DNA of 64,000 nt, from the NCBI GenBank assembly GCA_900757505.1, contig CAAEOE010000048.1, forward strand, positions 1-64,000. Direction: 5' to 3'. The notes below the pieces were generated by a model. The model was not told the origin of the DNA. It worked only from the letters and a program-made list of their open reading frames with translations, and did no database searches. Source of the DNA: an uncultured Collinsella sp. Lineage in GTDB: Bacteria > Actinomycetota > Coriobacteriia > Coriobacteriales > Coriobacteriaceae. Below are positions 55,901 through 64,000 of this stretch, one piece after another. The translations under genes and the position numbers were made by a program. Position 1 is the stretch's first letter. Every line of letters begins with the position of its first letter.

Positions 55901-56447
55901 GCACTACGAGGATTACAAGGCGGGGAGCGCCAAGCTCGATACGTGCATGGAGCTCGTGCACGGCGCACTCGACGGCGGACATCGCATCCTGTTGTTCAGC
56001 CAGTTTACGGGTATGCTCGATATTATCGGTAAGCGCCTGGCCAAGGAGGATATCGCCTTCCTTAAGCTCACGGGCGCATCGTCTAAAGAGAGCCGCGCCA
56101 AGATGGTCGCACAGTTCCAGGCGGGCGAGGTGCCGGTCTTTTTGATCTCGCTCAAGGCGGGCGGCGTGGGCCTTAACCTGACGGCGGCCGACGTGGTAAT
56201 CCACTACGACCCGTGGTGGAACGTGGCGGCGCAGGACCAAGCGACTGACCGCGCGCATCGTATTGGCCAGCAACATACCGTGACCGTGTACAAGCTCATC
56301 GCCAAGGACACGATCGAGGAGCGCATTATGCAGATGCAGGAGTCCAAGCGCGACCTGGTCAACAGCGTGCTCGGCGGCGACGGCATCTCGTCGGCACTGT
56401 TCACGCGCGAGGATGTTCTGGCGCTGCTCGGCGGCGACGGGCGCTAG
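52983..56447 (+). CDS. SWIM zinc-finger SNF2-family helicase
   Basis: 1154 aa from the ATG at 52983 (TTGGAGGAA upstream). N-terminal SWIM zinc finger CDCPAAYRYPGMCKH near residue 79, a long middle region, then a SNF2 ATPase: DDMGLGKTLQMIAH near 717, DEAQYIKNP near 815, LTGTPIENR, LFSQFTGMLDIIGKRL, and DRAHRIGQ. It is a DNA translocase, usually associated with transcription or repair, likely similar to bacterial RapA-like/SNF2 proteins. It begins 28 bp after dnaE and may be co-transcribed. Confidence 0.93.
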   Translation: MAQGTFVQALRKEAALSGTFMKGRSLMLNGAVLSIEDSGSRFSKNVTVEGSVRGSRGDLYKTHVALDMDEREVIDYDCDCPAAYRYPGMCKHAIATALAYLDASGAEPVEGLRTPVRTFTAQPKQPARTAPKAPAVNPNFPFPAPVPTSPSLMAALSDLSDARMDELASMRRKLAGSVDPDAPKAVLEPSLVPYYNPLFADRFSWALELRIRCGSVSYVVKDIDGMADAYVRGGTFSYGKKLTFVHTPEAFEDVSTKLLNLVVTTVAYLDDITSSRSASYDFARSGFVAERQLPLSEHSIVYVLDLLRGQTISFEPAWSRGTTTHRTYDVAVEPAPQGKDEAPTKRPPLFAAKIAPAAGGSYDLRLPADAYCFASGDVAYLVDTRRARRADVAFAQHAAPFLSRLLPCRTPIHIAVDQVGEFCRMALPILRDYTDLTAPAALDTVAPEPSFAMAIGVDDGLVTCKITVTYGDWSADLFSLGAPGSLFEEQRPGVPPRDEVAEFRVMDTAALYFDFYEGGLAFEERDDESLFRLLTEGLSALSELGEVMLSDRLRQISVRPAPKLSVRATVKSNLLDVELGASGLSAADLAIYLDSYKRHQTFARLTSGDIIRLDEGARAAFGLAEDLGVDAVDLLDGVSLPASSTLFVDSMLARTPALEADRDAAFRRTVERLDTLGKMDFTVPVSLKATLRGYQVDGYQWLGSLEHLGLGGILADDMGLGKTLQMIAHILARVEAGDAKPTLVVCPASLVYNWTAELERFAPSLDVCAIVGAKAQRRVQIAGVAEHNVVVTSYDLMRRDIDEYVEQDFARVVLDEAQYIKNPLTQVARAAKRLPSGVRFALTGTPIENRLSELWSIFDFLMPGLLGTRESFAKRFESPVEHAEGDSAARLQALVSPFVLRRVKEDVVADLPEKIEDTVMAQLTGEQRKLYLANQDRIAQQVQHREAGEFKKDKLKVLAELTKLRQICCDPRLHYEDYKAGSAKLDTCMELVHGALDGGHRILLFSQFTGMLDIIGKRLAKEDIAFLKLTGASSKESRAKMVAQFQAGEVPVFLISLKAGGVGLNLTAADVVIHYDPWWNVAAQDQATDRAHRIGQQHTVTVYKLIAKDTIEERIMQMQESKRDLVNSVLGGDGISSALFTREDVLALLGGDGR

Positions 56448-56612
56448 CCGCGCGCGGGGTGGGACTGCTGGAGTGGGCAGGACGGTCGACGCATTTTGGC
56501 CCGACCGCTTGCCTGATCCGTTATGTGTTCATTTGCAATGCCGTGGATGGTTTGTCTGCCTTTGGGCATAAGAACCATCAAGAACATTGGCACATCAGCA
56601 AAGGAGAACATC

Positions 56613-56975
56613 ATGGCGAAATTCTTTAAGGACCCCGACGGTAAGCTCATCGCTGCCCTTGGCGACGACGTTGCGACCCCTGCCGGTTGCACGGAACTGA
56701 CCGCAAACACTGAGGACGCGGCGCACGAGAAGCACGTGCCTGTTGTCGAGACCGAGCGCGACGGTCACGTGATTCGTGCACGCGTTGGCTCGGTCGAGCA
56801 CCCCAGCCTGCCCGAACACTACATTGAGTGGATTGCGCTTGAGGCCGAGGGCCGCTTAGAGGTTCATTACCTTGAGCCCGGCATGAAACCCGCGACGTTT
56901 TTCGCGGGCGGCTCCAAGACCGGTACCGTCTATGCCTACTGCAACCTGCACGGGCTGTGGTCCGCGACATTCTAG
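56613..56975 (+). CDS. Superoxide reductase (desulfoferrodoxin family, class II)
   Basis: 120 aa from the ATG at 56613 (AAAGGAGAA upstream). The iron-binding residues of the superoxide reductase centre are recognisable: EKHVPVVE, VEHPSLPEHYIEWI and YCNLHGLW, giving four histidines and one cysteine. The N-terminal desulforedoxin-type Cys4 site is absent, so it is a neelaredoxin-like one-iron enzyme. It reduces superoxide to hydrogen peroxide in the cytoplasm, protecting a strict anaerobe. It is monocistronic. Confidence 0.92.
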   Translation: MAKFFKDPDGKLIAALGDDVATPAGCTELTANTEDAAHEKHVPVVETERDGHVIRARVGSVEHPSLPEHYIEWIALEAEGRLEVHYLEPGMKPATFFAGGSKTGTVYAYCNLHGLWSATF

Positions 56976-57092
56976 GAGCGCGCCCCCGCTCGGGGTATCA
57001 TAACTAGCATATGCACATGCGAGCGCCGGCTGCATTATGCGGCCGGCGCTTTTACTACGATTTCGATGGTTTACGACGGAAAGGGCTGGGCC

Positions 57093-59078
57093 ATGAAGCT
57101 CGCGCTTGCACAGATCGATATGCGCCTGGGTGATATTGAGGGCATTTGCGGCCGCATCGAGGACCAGGCTCGTCTGGCCCACGAGCGCGGGGCGCGCGTG
57201 CTGTGCGTTCCGGCTCCGCTCTTTATGGGCGCCATGCCCGGTGGCCTGGTGGGCGCTGCCGACTTTGAGCACGACGTGCTTGCCGGTTTGACTGGTGTCG
57301 CCGAGCGTATCCAGGAGCTTGACATGATCTGCATCGTGCCCGCGGCGGTTTCGTTTGAGGGCCAGCCGCTGCTCGACTACATGATGCTCAAGGACGGTCA
57401 TGTGGTGCCGGCGCGTTCGAGCATTGCCCTGCAGCGTGGCGAGAACAACGACACACGTTGGGCGCCGCCGGTGTTCGACGTGGACGGCGTGCGCATCGCC
57501 GTGATTTTTGACTTGGACCGCGAACTCGAGATGTTGCCGACCGGTGTTGACCTCATTGCGTATTTCCAATTCAACGCGTTTGACATGACCGACCGCGAGA
57601 CTGCCGCCATTGCTGCCGTTCGCAGCGGCGCCTACCGCAAGATCGCATCCAAGCGCAGCGTGTGGTTTGCCTGCATGGCACCGGTCGGTGCCTATGACGA
57701 GTCGGTGTATACCGGCGGTTCGTTTGTGCTCGACGACTGCGGTCGCGTGGTGGCCCAGGCGCCGTGCTTTGAGGAGAGCCTGCTGGTTCAGGAGATTCAG
57801 CGCGGCGTGATGCTCGATGCCCTGGAGGATCACGAACTGCCCGAGTTCCGTTCCGAGGAGTGGCTGTGGCAGGCGCTGGTGCTCGCCGTGCGCGACAACG
57901 CCCGAGCCCACGGTGCGTCGCGTGCTGTGGTGACACTCGAGGGTGACTTGCCGTCGTCCCTGCTGGCGGCGCTGGCCGTCGACGCTCTGGGCCCGCGCAA
58001 TGTGATTGGCCTGGTGCTGGGGCGCAACCGTATCTTTACGCCGGCGCAGGAAGAGGCCGAGGCTGCCCGCTGTGCCGCCGTCCGCGCCATCGCCGAGCGT
58101 TTGCACATTCGCACCGTCGAGCGCGATGCACCGGATGCGGCGCGTGTGCTCGATCGCGACGTGTCGGCGGGCGATGCCGAGCGTCTGCGCTCGCGCACGT
58201 TGGGCCTCATGCTGGAGGACACGGCGCTCGAGCTGGGTGCGATGGCGCTGAGCCCGCTGTCCAAAACCGAGTACGCGCTGGCGGCGCCGGCGCTTTGCGG
58301 CGGCTACCAGGGCGATTACGCGCCCTTTGGCGATGTGTACCTGTCGACGCTTGAGTTTGTGGCGCGTGTGCGCAACCGCACGTCTGCCGTGGTGCCCCAA
58401 GAGCTCGTGACGCTCAACGCGGTGGAAGATTGTATGGAGCGCGTGCTGGCGCAAGCGCTCTCGACGCTCGACGGTCCGGTCGATATGCTCGACCGCGCGG
58501 CACAGCTGCTCGGCGGGCTTGAGCCGGGTGAGGTCGATGGCGCGCTCGAGGCGCACGTGGACCGCAATCGATCTTTCGACGACATCCCGATGGCCGCTGG
58601 CAAGCCTGAGGCTTGCTCGCTGCTGCTGATGCTCGTTCGACAGGGTGAGGCTGCCCGCCGCATGTTGCCGATGGCGCCGATCGTCTCGGCCCGTTCGTTT
58701 GCCGAGCGTGCCTGGCCGTATATGCTCGCGTGGTCCGACCTGGGGCTTAACGGCAAGGAGCGTATGACGGTCGATTCGCTGGCGCGCGCCGAGGTGCGCC
58801 GTTTTGCTGACGAGGATACGAGCGAGCGCGTGCGAAACGAGATGATGGGCGTGCTGGGCGAGCTACTGGGTATTTCGCCCGAGCAGATGGAGGAGCTGCG
58901 CTCTGAGGATGGCCAGCGTCGTTTGCATGAGGGTATGAAAAAGTTCGAGGGCGAGGTTCAGGACGCCATCGATAAGATGATGGGCGGTCAGGGCGGTCCG
59001 CAGGGTGGGCCCCAGGGTGGTCCGATGCCGCATCCGCCGGTGGATCCGAGGCAGTTCCCCTTTTTCTCGCAGAACTAA
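57093..59078 (+). CDS. NAD synthetase (NadE)-like protein with degenerate active sites
   Basis: 661 aa from the ATG at 57093 (GGAAAGGGC upstream). The layout is that of glutamine-dependent NAD synthetase: an N-terminal nitrilase-like domain and a C-terminal ATP-pyrophosphatase-type domain. However, the glutaminase Glu (FPEL in active enzymes) reads VPAPL with Ala41, the catalytic Lys region reads ARSSIAL, and the Cys motif (CEDxW) reads IFDLDRE. The P-loop SGGxDSS reads EGDLPSS near 283. A Gly/Pro/Gln-rich tail (MMGGQGGPQGG) is appended. It probably lost catalysis and may serve as a regulator or scaffold. Confidence 0.78.
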   Translation: MKLALAQIDMRLGDIEGICGRIEDQARLAHERGARVLCVPAPLFMGAMPGGLVGAADFEHDVLAGLTGVAERIQELDMICIVPAAVSFEGQPLLDYMMLKDGHVVPARSSIALQRGENNDTRWAPPVFDVDGVRIAVIFDLDRELEMLPTGVDLIAYFQFNAFDMTDRETAAIAAVRSGAYRKIASKRSVWFACMAPVGAYDESVYTGGSFVLDDCGRVVAQAPCFEESLLVQEIQRGVMLDALEDHELPEFRSEEWLWQALVLAVRDNARAHGASRAVVTLEGDLPSSLLAALAVDALGPRNVIGLVLGRNRIFTPAQEEAEAARCAAVRAIAERLHIRTVERDAPDAARVLDRDVSAGDAERLRSRTLGLMLEDTALELGAMALSPLSKTEYALAAPALCGGYQGDYAPFGDVYLSTLEFVARVRNRTSAVVPQELVTLNAVEDCMERVLAQALSTLDGPVDMLDRAAQLLGGLEPGEVDGALEAHVDRNRSFDDIPMAAGKPEACSLLLMLVRQGEAARRMLPMAPIVSARSFAERAWPYMLAWSDLGLNGKERMTVDSLARAEVRRFADEDTSERVRNEMMGVLGELLGISPEQMEELRSEDGQRRLHEGMKKFEGEVQDAIDKMMGGQGGPQGGPQGGPMPHPPVDPRQFPFFSQN

Positions 59079-59215
59079 CTATGGGATAGGATTCGCTCCC
59101 AGCCCCGATACTTCAACTAAGCATTTCGGCCCCGTTGTGTTATTCTAGAACAGACGTTCGTGAATGATGCGCGGGGCCTTGTCTTGCGCTGTGCTTGTGG
59201 CGAGGGGAGGTCGGC

Positions 59216-59737
59216 TTGGTCATTTTGGGTATCGACCCCGGTTTGGCCCATACGGGTTGGGGGATTATCGAGGAGCGGCGCGGCGAGGTTCGCTGTCGTG
59301 CCTACGGCTGCATCGAGACCAGTGCCGGAAGTCCGCTCGCGGTGCGCCTGTCGCATATCGCCCGCGACCTCAAGGGTGTCGTGGAGCGTTATCGGCCCGA
59401 TACTGCTGCTATCGAGAGTATTTACTTTGGCGCCAACGTTCGCTCGGCCATCCCAACGGCGCATGCCCGCGGTGCTGCACTCGTGGCGCTTTCGGAATGC
59501 GCGCTCGAGATTGGCGAGTATACGCCTATGCAGATTAAGCAGGCTGTTGTGGGCACCGGCGCCGCGGACAAACGGCAGGTCGCCTACATGGTACGCACGC
59601 TCACACAGCTCGATCACGACCCGCATCCCGACCATGCCGCCGATGCCCTGGCCTGCGCCATCTGCCACGTTAACCTCAGCCGCACCCGGGCGCTTACCGG
59701 CGGCGAGTTTTATCAACAGAGAGGAACCGGATACTGA
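59216..59737 (+). CDS. ruvC: Holliday junction resolvase RuvC
   Basis: 173 aa from a TTG at 59216, chosen because AGGGGAGG lies 5 nt upstream. Catalytic acidic residues are visible: GIDPGLAHTGWG (Asp), AIESIYFG (Glu) and DHAADALACAIC (Asp pair). It cuts four-way junctions made during recombination. The stop overlaps the ruvA start (TGATG), indicating coupling. Confidence 0.95.
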   Translation: MVILGIDPGLAHTGWGIIEERRGEVRCRAYGCIETSAGSPLAVRLSHIARDLKGVVERYRPDTAAIESIYFGANVRSAIPTAHARGAALVALSECALEIGEYTPMQIKQAVVGTGAADKRQVAYMVRTLTQLDHDPHPDHAADALACAICHVNLSRTRALTGGEFYQQRGTGY

Positions 59738-60357
59738 TGATCTCCCAGCTCCATGGAACGCTTGTCGAGGCCACGATGAGCTCGGCCATTGTCGATGTAT
59801 CGGGTGTGGGCTTTGAACTCGGCATCTCGGGCAGTACTGCCGCCACGCTGCCTACGCCCGGCGGCGAGGTTCGCCTCTATACCCGTATGCAGGTGCGCGA
59901 GGACGCCATGACGCTCTTTGGTTTTGCCTCCAAGGACGAGCGCACGATGTTCGATCGGCTCGTGTCCGTGTCGGGTGTCGGTCCGCGCCTGGCGCTTGCC
60001 GTGCTCTCCACCTATACCGTGGGACAGCTGTATTCCCTGGTGATGGCCGAGGATGACAAAGGCATGGCCAAGGTTCCCGGTGTGGGCAAAAAGACCGCCC
60101 AGCGCCTCATCTTGGAGCTCAAGAGCACCTTTGCCAAGGACAAGGGCTTTGTGCCGGTCGACGTGATTCCCGGACAGGTTGCGATGCCGGTTCCCGCCGC
60201 CGCTCCCGCGTCGATCGATGACGCCCGTGCGGCGCTCCTTTCCATGGGCTTTAGCCCGCAGGAGACCGATGTTGCCCTGAGCGGGTATGATGGGCAGAAT
60301 ATGCGTGTCGAGGATCTGCTCGGCGCGGCGCTTAAGCGACTCGGAATGGATGCGTGA
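59737..60357 (+). CDS. ruvA: Holliday junction DNA helicase subunit RuvA
   Basis: 206 aa. N-terminal OB-fold ([20 protein letters not shown]), helix-hairpin-helix motifs ([30 protein letters not shown]) and C-terminal domain III ([19 protein letters not shown]). It binds the junction and directs RuvB. Both ends overlap neighbours: TGATG with ruvC and with ruvB. Confidence 0.96.
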   Translation: MISQLHGTLVEATMSSAIVDVSGVGFELGISGSTAATLPTPGGEVRLYTRMQVREDAMTLFGFASKDERTMFDRLVSVSGVGPRLALAVLSTYTVGQLYSLVMAEDDKGMAKVPGVGKKTAQRLILELKSTFAKDKGFVPVDVIPGQVAMPVPAAAPASIDDARAALLSMGFSPQETDVALSGYDGQNMRVEDLLGAALKRLGMDA

Positions 60358-61424
60358 TGTGGGAAGCCGATGACTCTCAGGACCTGTGGGCGACGCCCGG
60401 CAACTCGCCGGCGGCATCCATGGCGCATGGCGAGCGTATGGTGGGTTCGGAGCTAACGTCCGAGGACCTCGATGTCGACCGTACCCTGCGCCCCCAGCGC
60501 CTGGATGACTACTGCGGCCAGGAGCACATCAAACAGAGTCTGCGCGTGCTGATTGAGGCCGCGCAGAGCCGCGGCGAGACGCTCGACCACGTGATCTTCT
60601 CGGGCCCTCCGGGTCTGGGCAAGACCACGCTGGCCACCGTTATCGCCAATGAGCTGGGCGCTCAGATCAAGACCACGAGTGGTCCTGCCATCGCGCGCAC
60701 GGGCGACCTGGCGGCCATCCTTACTAACTTGCAGCCGGGTGATGTGCTGTTTATCGACGAGATCCACCGCCTCAACCGTTCGGTCGAGGAAGTCCTGTAT
60801 CCCGCGATGGAGGACTTTGCGCTCGATATCGTGATTGGCAAGGGTCCGGCGGCGCGCTCGATTCGCCTGGATATTCCCAAGTTTACGCTGGTAGCGGCAA
60901 CGACCCGTTCAGGCATGTTGACCGGCCCGTTGCGCGACCGCTTTGGCATTTCATATCGCCTGGATTACTACACGGTCGAGGAGCTCGCGCAGATTGTGAC
61001 GCGCTCGGCGACTATCCTGGGCGTGACGATCGACCATTCCAGCGCACTCGAGATCGGCTCGCGTTCGCGCGGCACGCCACGTCTTGCCAACCGCCTGCTC
61101 AAGCGCGTGCGCGATTACGCACAGGTGCGTGGCAACGGCCCCATCGAGCTCGATATCTGCCGCCAGGCGCTCGAGTTCTTCGAGATCGACGAGCTCGGTC
61201 TGGACTGGATGGATATTCGTATCTTGGAGACGCTTGCCAAGACGTTCTCCGGCCGTGCCGTGGGCCTGACGACGCTTGCCAGCGCGGTGGGCGAGGACCC
61301 GGGAACACTTGAGGATGTCTATGAGCCATATCTGCTGCAGTGCGGCTTGATGATTCGCACGCCGCAGGGCCGTCAGGCAACCCTTCGCACCTTTGAGCAC
61401 CTGGGGATTGAACCTACCGTTTAG
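60357..61424 (+). CDS. ruvB: Holliday junction branch-migration ATPase RuvB
   Basis: 355 aa from the ATG at 60357, overlapping the ruvA stop as TGATG. AAA+ ATPase with [15 protein letters not shown], Walker [12 protein letters not shown], Walker [11 protein letters not shown], and C-terminal winged helix [25 protein letters not shown]. It drives branch migration with RuvA. Together ruvC-ruvA-ruvB form a compact operon. Confidence 0.96.
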   Translation: MWEADDSQDLWATPGNSPAASMAHGERMVGSELTSEDLDVDRTLRPQRLDDYCGQEHIKQSLRVLIEAAQSRGETLDHVIFSGPPGLGKTTLATVIANELGAQIKTTSGPAIARTGDLAAILTNLQPGDVLFIDEIHRLNRSVEEVLYPAMEDFALDIVIGKGPAARSIRLDIPKFTLVAATTRSGMLTGPLRDRFGISYRLDYYTVEELAQIVTRSATILGVTIDHSSALEIGSRSRGTPRLANRLLKRVRDYAQVRGNGPIELDICRQALEFFEIDELGLDWMDIRILETLAKTFSGRAVGLTTLASAVGEDPGTLEDVYEPYLLQCGLMIRTPQGRQATLRTFEHLGIEPTV

Positions 61425-61568
61425 GGCGCTTTGTTATGGCGGGCTGTTGGGCTATCGCTGGGCATCGGGTAAACATATCGCCGTTCATCGGTTATGGGCG
61501 TTTTACTATTGCGCGCCCGTGCTATGCTGAATTGGTCTTTTTCTCATTCGGTAACGAAAGGACCGCCC

Positions 61569-63236
61569 ATGCCTACTGACATCGAAATCGCACGTTCTGT
61601 CACGCCGCTGCCTATTACCGAGGTGGCCAAGAACGCCGGCGTCGACGTTAAGCACCTTATTCCGTATGGCTTCGACAAGGCTAAGGTCGACTATTCACTG
61701 CTCAACGAGCCGACTGATCACCAGGCCAAGCTCGTCCTCGTGACCGCTATCAACCCAACGCCTGCGGGCGAGGGCAAGACCACCACGACCATCGGTCTGG
61801 CCGACGGCCTGCGTCGTCGCGGCGTCAAGAGTGCCGTGGCCCTGCGCGAACCTTCGCTCGGCCCCGTCTTTGGCGTGAAGGGCGGTGCTGCCGGCGGCGG
61901 TTGGGCTCAGGTCATCCCCATGGAGGATATCAACCTGCACTTTACCGGCGACTTCCACGCTATCGGTGCTGCCAACAACCTGCTGGCCGCCATGCTTGAT
62001 AACCACATCCAGCAGGGCAATCAGCTCGGTATTGACGTTAAGCGCATCACTTGGAAGCGCGTTGTCGATATGAACGACCGTCAGCTGCGCCACGTTATCG
62101 ACGGCATTGGCGGCAAGGCCCAGGGCGTGCCGCGCGAGGACGGCTTCGATATCACCGTCGCCTCCGAGGTCATGGCAATCCTGTGCCTGTCTACGAGCAT
62201 TAGCGACCTCAAGGAACGCTTGGGTGAGATCGTCGTCGGCTACAGCTTTGCCGGCGAGCCCGTCCGTGCCCGCGACCTTAAGGCCCAGGGTGCCATGGCC
62301 GCGTTGCTTAAGGACGCGCTCAAGCCCAACCTGGTGCAAACGCTCGAGGGCACGCCCGCGTTTGTCCACGGCGGTCCCTTCGCCAACATTGCCCACGGCT
62401 GCAACTCTATCATGGCCACGCGTATGGCGATGCGCTTTGGCGATGTCGCCATTACCGAGGCCGGCTTTGGTGCCGATCTGGGTGCCGAGAAGTTCCTCGA
62501 CATCAAGTGCCGCATGACGGGCGTTCGCCCCAGCGCCGTCGTGGTCGTTGCGACCGCTCGTGCGCTGAAGTACAACGGTGGCGTCGCCAAGGCCGACCTC
62601 AACGAGGAGAACCTCGAGGCACTCAAGGCTGGCATGCCCAACCTGTTGCGTCATGTCGACAACATCCAGAACGTTTATGGTCTGCCCTGCGTGGTCGCCA
62701 TCAATCGCTTCCCGACGGACACCGAGGCCGAGCTTGCGCTCATCGAGTCCGAGTGCCAGAAGCTCGGCGTCAACGTTAAGCTTTCCGAGGTCTGGGCCAA
62801 GGGCGGCGAGGGCGCGCTCGACCTGGCCGATGAGGTCATGCGTCTGATTGAACAGCCGAGCGAGCTCAAGTTTGCCTACGAGGACGGCGCCGATGTTGCC
62901 GATGCCCTCGAGGCCGTTGCCACCAAGGTTTATCGCGCCGATGGCGTCGACTTTACGCCGGCTGCCAAGCGTCAGCTCGCCGAGCTGCGCGAGAACGGCT
63001 TTGGCAACCTGCCGGTGTGCGTCGCCAAGACGCAGTACAGCTTTAGCGACAACGCCAAGGCCCTGGGCGCTCCCGAGAATTTCCGCATCACGGTGCGCGA
63101 GCTCAAGGTTTCCGCCGGTGCCCACTTTGTGGTCGCACTGACCGGCAGTGTTCTGACCATGCCGGGCCTGCCCAAGGTGCCCGCGGCCGAAAACATCGAC
63201 GTCGACAACGACGGCAACATCACCGGCCTGTTCTAA
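61569..63236 (+). CDS. fhs: Formate-tetrahydrofolate ligase
   Basis: 555 aa from the ATG at 61569 (AAAGGA upstream). Characteristic motifs [14 protein letters not shown] (ATP-binding), [38 protein letters not shown] and [14 protein letters not shown]. It makes 10-formyl-THF from formate, ATP and THF, feeding purine synthesis or one-carbon metabolism in anaerobes. It is monocistronic with its own terminator. Confidence 0.97.
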   Translation: MPTDIEIARSVTPLPITEVAKNAGVDVKHLIPYGFDKAKVDYSLLNEPTDHQAKLVLVTAINPTPAGEGKTTTTIGLADGLRRRGVKSAVALREPSLGPVFGVKGGAAGGGWAQVIPMEDINLHFTGDFHAIGAANNLLAAMLDNHIQQGNQLGIDVKRITWKRVVDMNDRQLRHVIDGIGGKAQGVPREDGFDITVASEVMAILCLSTSISDLKERLGEIVVGYSFAGEPVRARDLKAQGAMAALLKDALKPNLVQTLEGTPAFVHGGPFANIAHGCNSIMATRMAMRFGDVAITEAGFGADLGAEKFLDIKCRMTGVRPSAVVVVATARALKYNGGVAKADLNEENLEALKAGMPNLLRHVDNIQNVYGLPCVVAINRFPTDTEAELALIESECQKLGVNVKLSEVWAKGGEGALDLADEVMRLIEQPSELKFAYEDGADVADALEAVATKVYRADGVDFTPAAKRQLAELRENGFGNLPVCVAKTQYSFSDNAKALGAPENFRITVRELKVSAGAHFVVALTGSVLTMPGLPKVPAAENIDVDNDGNITGLF

Positions 63237-63261
63237 GCTCGCTGCTCATAGCCGCTTGCCC

Positions 63262-63299
63262 GCCCCGTCGTGCCTACCAAGGCCCGGCGGGGCTTTTTT
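63262..63299 (+). terminator. Rho-independent terminator after fhs
   Basis: GCCCCG(T)CG/CG(G)CGGGGC stem followed by TTTTTTG, 25 bp after the stop codon. Confidence 0.88.
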
Positions 63300-63417
63300 G
63301 ATCCTTAGACCCGCGCACGTCTTGTAGATACCGACGGACTCTGCCCATCATAGGCTTTTGCGCGGGTAGAATGCATGGATAACTTGAGGCTCACGCGCGA
63401 CGGAAAGGAATCGTTGC

Positions 63418-64000
63418 ATGGATCAGGACAAGACAACCGTGATGGGCGGCTACGGTTCCGCGCAGGCTGGCGATAGCGCCGATGCGACTCGCGTTGTTCC
63501 CAACCCCGGTTATACCGACCCCGCCGCGACGCAGCCTTCTGCCGAGCCCACCCGGGTTATGGGCTATGGCGACACGGCGCAGGATTCTTACGCTGCATCT
63601 TCACAAGGCCCCTATAGCAACGCAACTCCGGATCCGTTTGATTACGCGCCGCAGGATTCTTATGCTGCCTCGACGCCGAATCCCTATGATGACCTGCCGC
63701 AAAATCCCATTCCGCAGCCTCAGCAGACGACGTATATGCCTCGCACGGCGCAGCCTCGCTACGAGTCGCGCGAGCCGTATCGCGAGTACCCCAAGTCGAT
63801 TCCGCAATATGGCGAGGACGAGGAGAAGAAGCCGTCGCGTTCGTCGAGCGTGATCAAGAAGATCCTCATCGTGCTGGCGATTTTCTTTGCGCTGTCGGTT
63901 GTGTTTGCCATCGTGTCGGGCATGCTCAACAAGCGAGGGAGTTCAACGGCCGATACCGCTGCCGAGCAAACCGAGTCCGCCTCGTCTAGTACCGTCGATC
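63418..64000 (+). CDS. Proline-rich membrane protein, N-terminal part (runs off the window)
   Basis: At least 194 aa; the frame is open at the window end. The ATG at 63418 has GGAAAGGAA upstream. The first 135 residues are Pro/Tyr/Gln-rich with repeated motifs (TTVMGGYG, ATRVVPNPGY, PTRVMGYG; DSYAAS twice), and are probably disordered and cytoplasmic. One membrane segment follows (VIKKILIVLAIFFALSVVFAI), then a Ser/Thr-rich start of an external region. The layout is like single-pass receptors or anchored enzymes of actinobacteria. The TxV repeats could be kinase/FHA targets; the function depends on the missing C-terminus. Confidence 0.7.
   Translation, partial: MDQDKTTVMGGYGSAQAGDSADATRVVPNPGYTDPAATQPSAEPTRVMGYGDTAQDSYAASSQGPYSNATPDPFDYAPQDSYAASTPNPYDDLPQNPIPQPQQTTYMPRTAQPRYESREPYREYPKSIPQYGEDEEKKPSRSSSVIKKILIVLAIFFALSVVFAIVSGMLNKRGSSTADTAAEQTESASSSTVD

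Noticed and set aside
61425..61568. Riboswitch upstream of fhs
   Set aside because: Only 144 bp with no recognisable aptamer; a TATGCT hexamer near 61521 could be a -10 site but the support is too weak to list.

Overview
The window looks like a chromosomal segment of a high-GC, strictly anaerobic gut actinobacterium, most probably Collinsella or a close Coriobacteriia relative. This is inference from gene content: an [FeFe] hydrogenase, a one-iron superoxide reductase and no obvious aerobic genes, an EFR1-type flavodoxin/ferredoxin, an alpha-glucoside PTS, an LPXTG surface protein and a Ser/Thr kinase next to an FHA protein. No rRNA, tRNA, CRISPR array, prophage or intact transposase was seen.

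Layout. 1-3.9 kb: an unknown protein, an AbiEi/DUF559-like nuclease-fold protein and an amidohydrolase. 4.0-7.8 kb: a zinc-ribbon membrane protein, then a copper operon on the minus strand (copA, a copZ-like chaperone, csoR) with a CsoR-type operator. 8.2-15 kb (minus): an LPXTG-anchored CAP-domain protein, a transmembrane kinase and an FHA protein. 15.5-19.2 kb: a DEAD-box helicase with a basic tail and an EFR1 ferredoxin. 19.5-24.0 kb: a PTS operon (EIIA, LicT-like antiterminator, EIIBC, GH4 6-phospho-alpha-glucosidase). 24.3-30.4 kb: a tightly packed operon with a NuoF-tail/GltD-like flavoprotein, an [FeFe] hydrogenase, an ABC lipoprotein and a fused permease-ATPase. 30.6-40.9 kb: an orphan ribbon-helix-helix protein, a CPBP protease, a YgiQ radical-SAM protein, a DUF1275 protein, FucO, an M42 peptidase, mnmA, cysK and a divergent Rrf2 regulator. 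41-56.4 kb: a holin-like membrane protein, a YerC-like protein, AddB/AddA, DnaE and a SWIM-SNF2 helicase. 56.6-64 kb: superoxide reductase, a NadE-like protein that appears to have lost its active sites, ruvC-ruvA-ruvB, fhs and the start of a proline-rich membrane protein.

The most unusual content is between the genes, where several families of inverted or direct repeats occur. The clearest is a strictly 57-bp element (15-bp arm, 27-nt variable middle, 15-bp inverted arm). It has ten copies, all in the first 15.3 kb, arranged singly or as tandem pairs or a triplet with an 80-81 bp period. Two pairs bracket the AbiEi/DUF559-like gene. A second family of long hairpins (25-29 bp arms, about 17-nt loops) sits beside gene 3' ends, and one copy supplies the last codons and stop of copA. 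A 48-bp direct repeat flanks the PTS operon, and a 233-234 bp element with inverted ends occurs before the EFR1 and M42 genes.

Functionally the window combines DNA repair and replication (AddAB, RuvABC, DnaE, SNF2), carbohydrate uptake and fermentation (PTS, GH4, FucO, hydrogenase), sulfur metabolism (CysK/Rrf2, MnmA), copper defence and a signalling/cell-surface cluster. All functional assignments come from motif recognition in the translated sequence; no database search was run.
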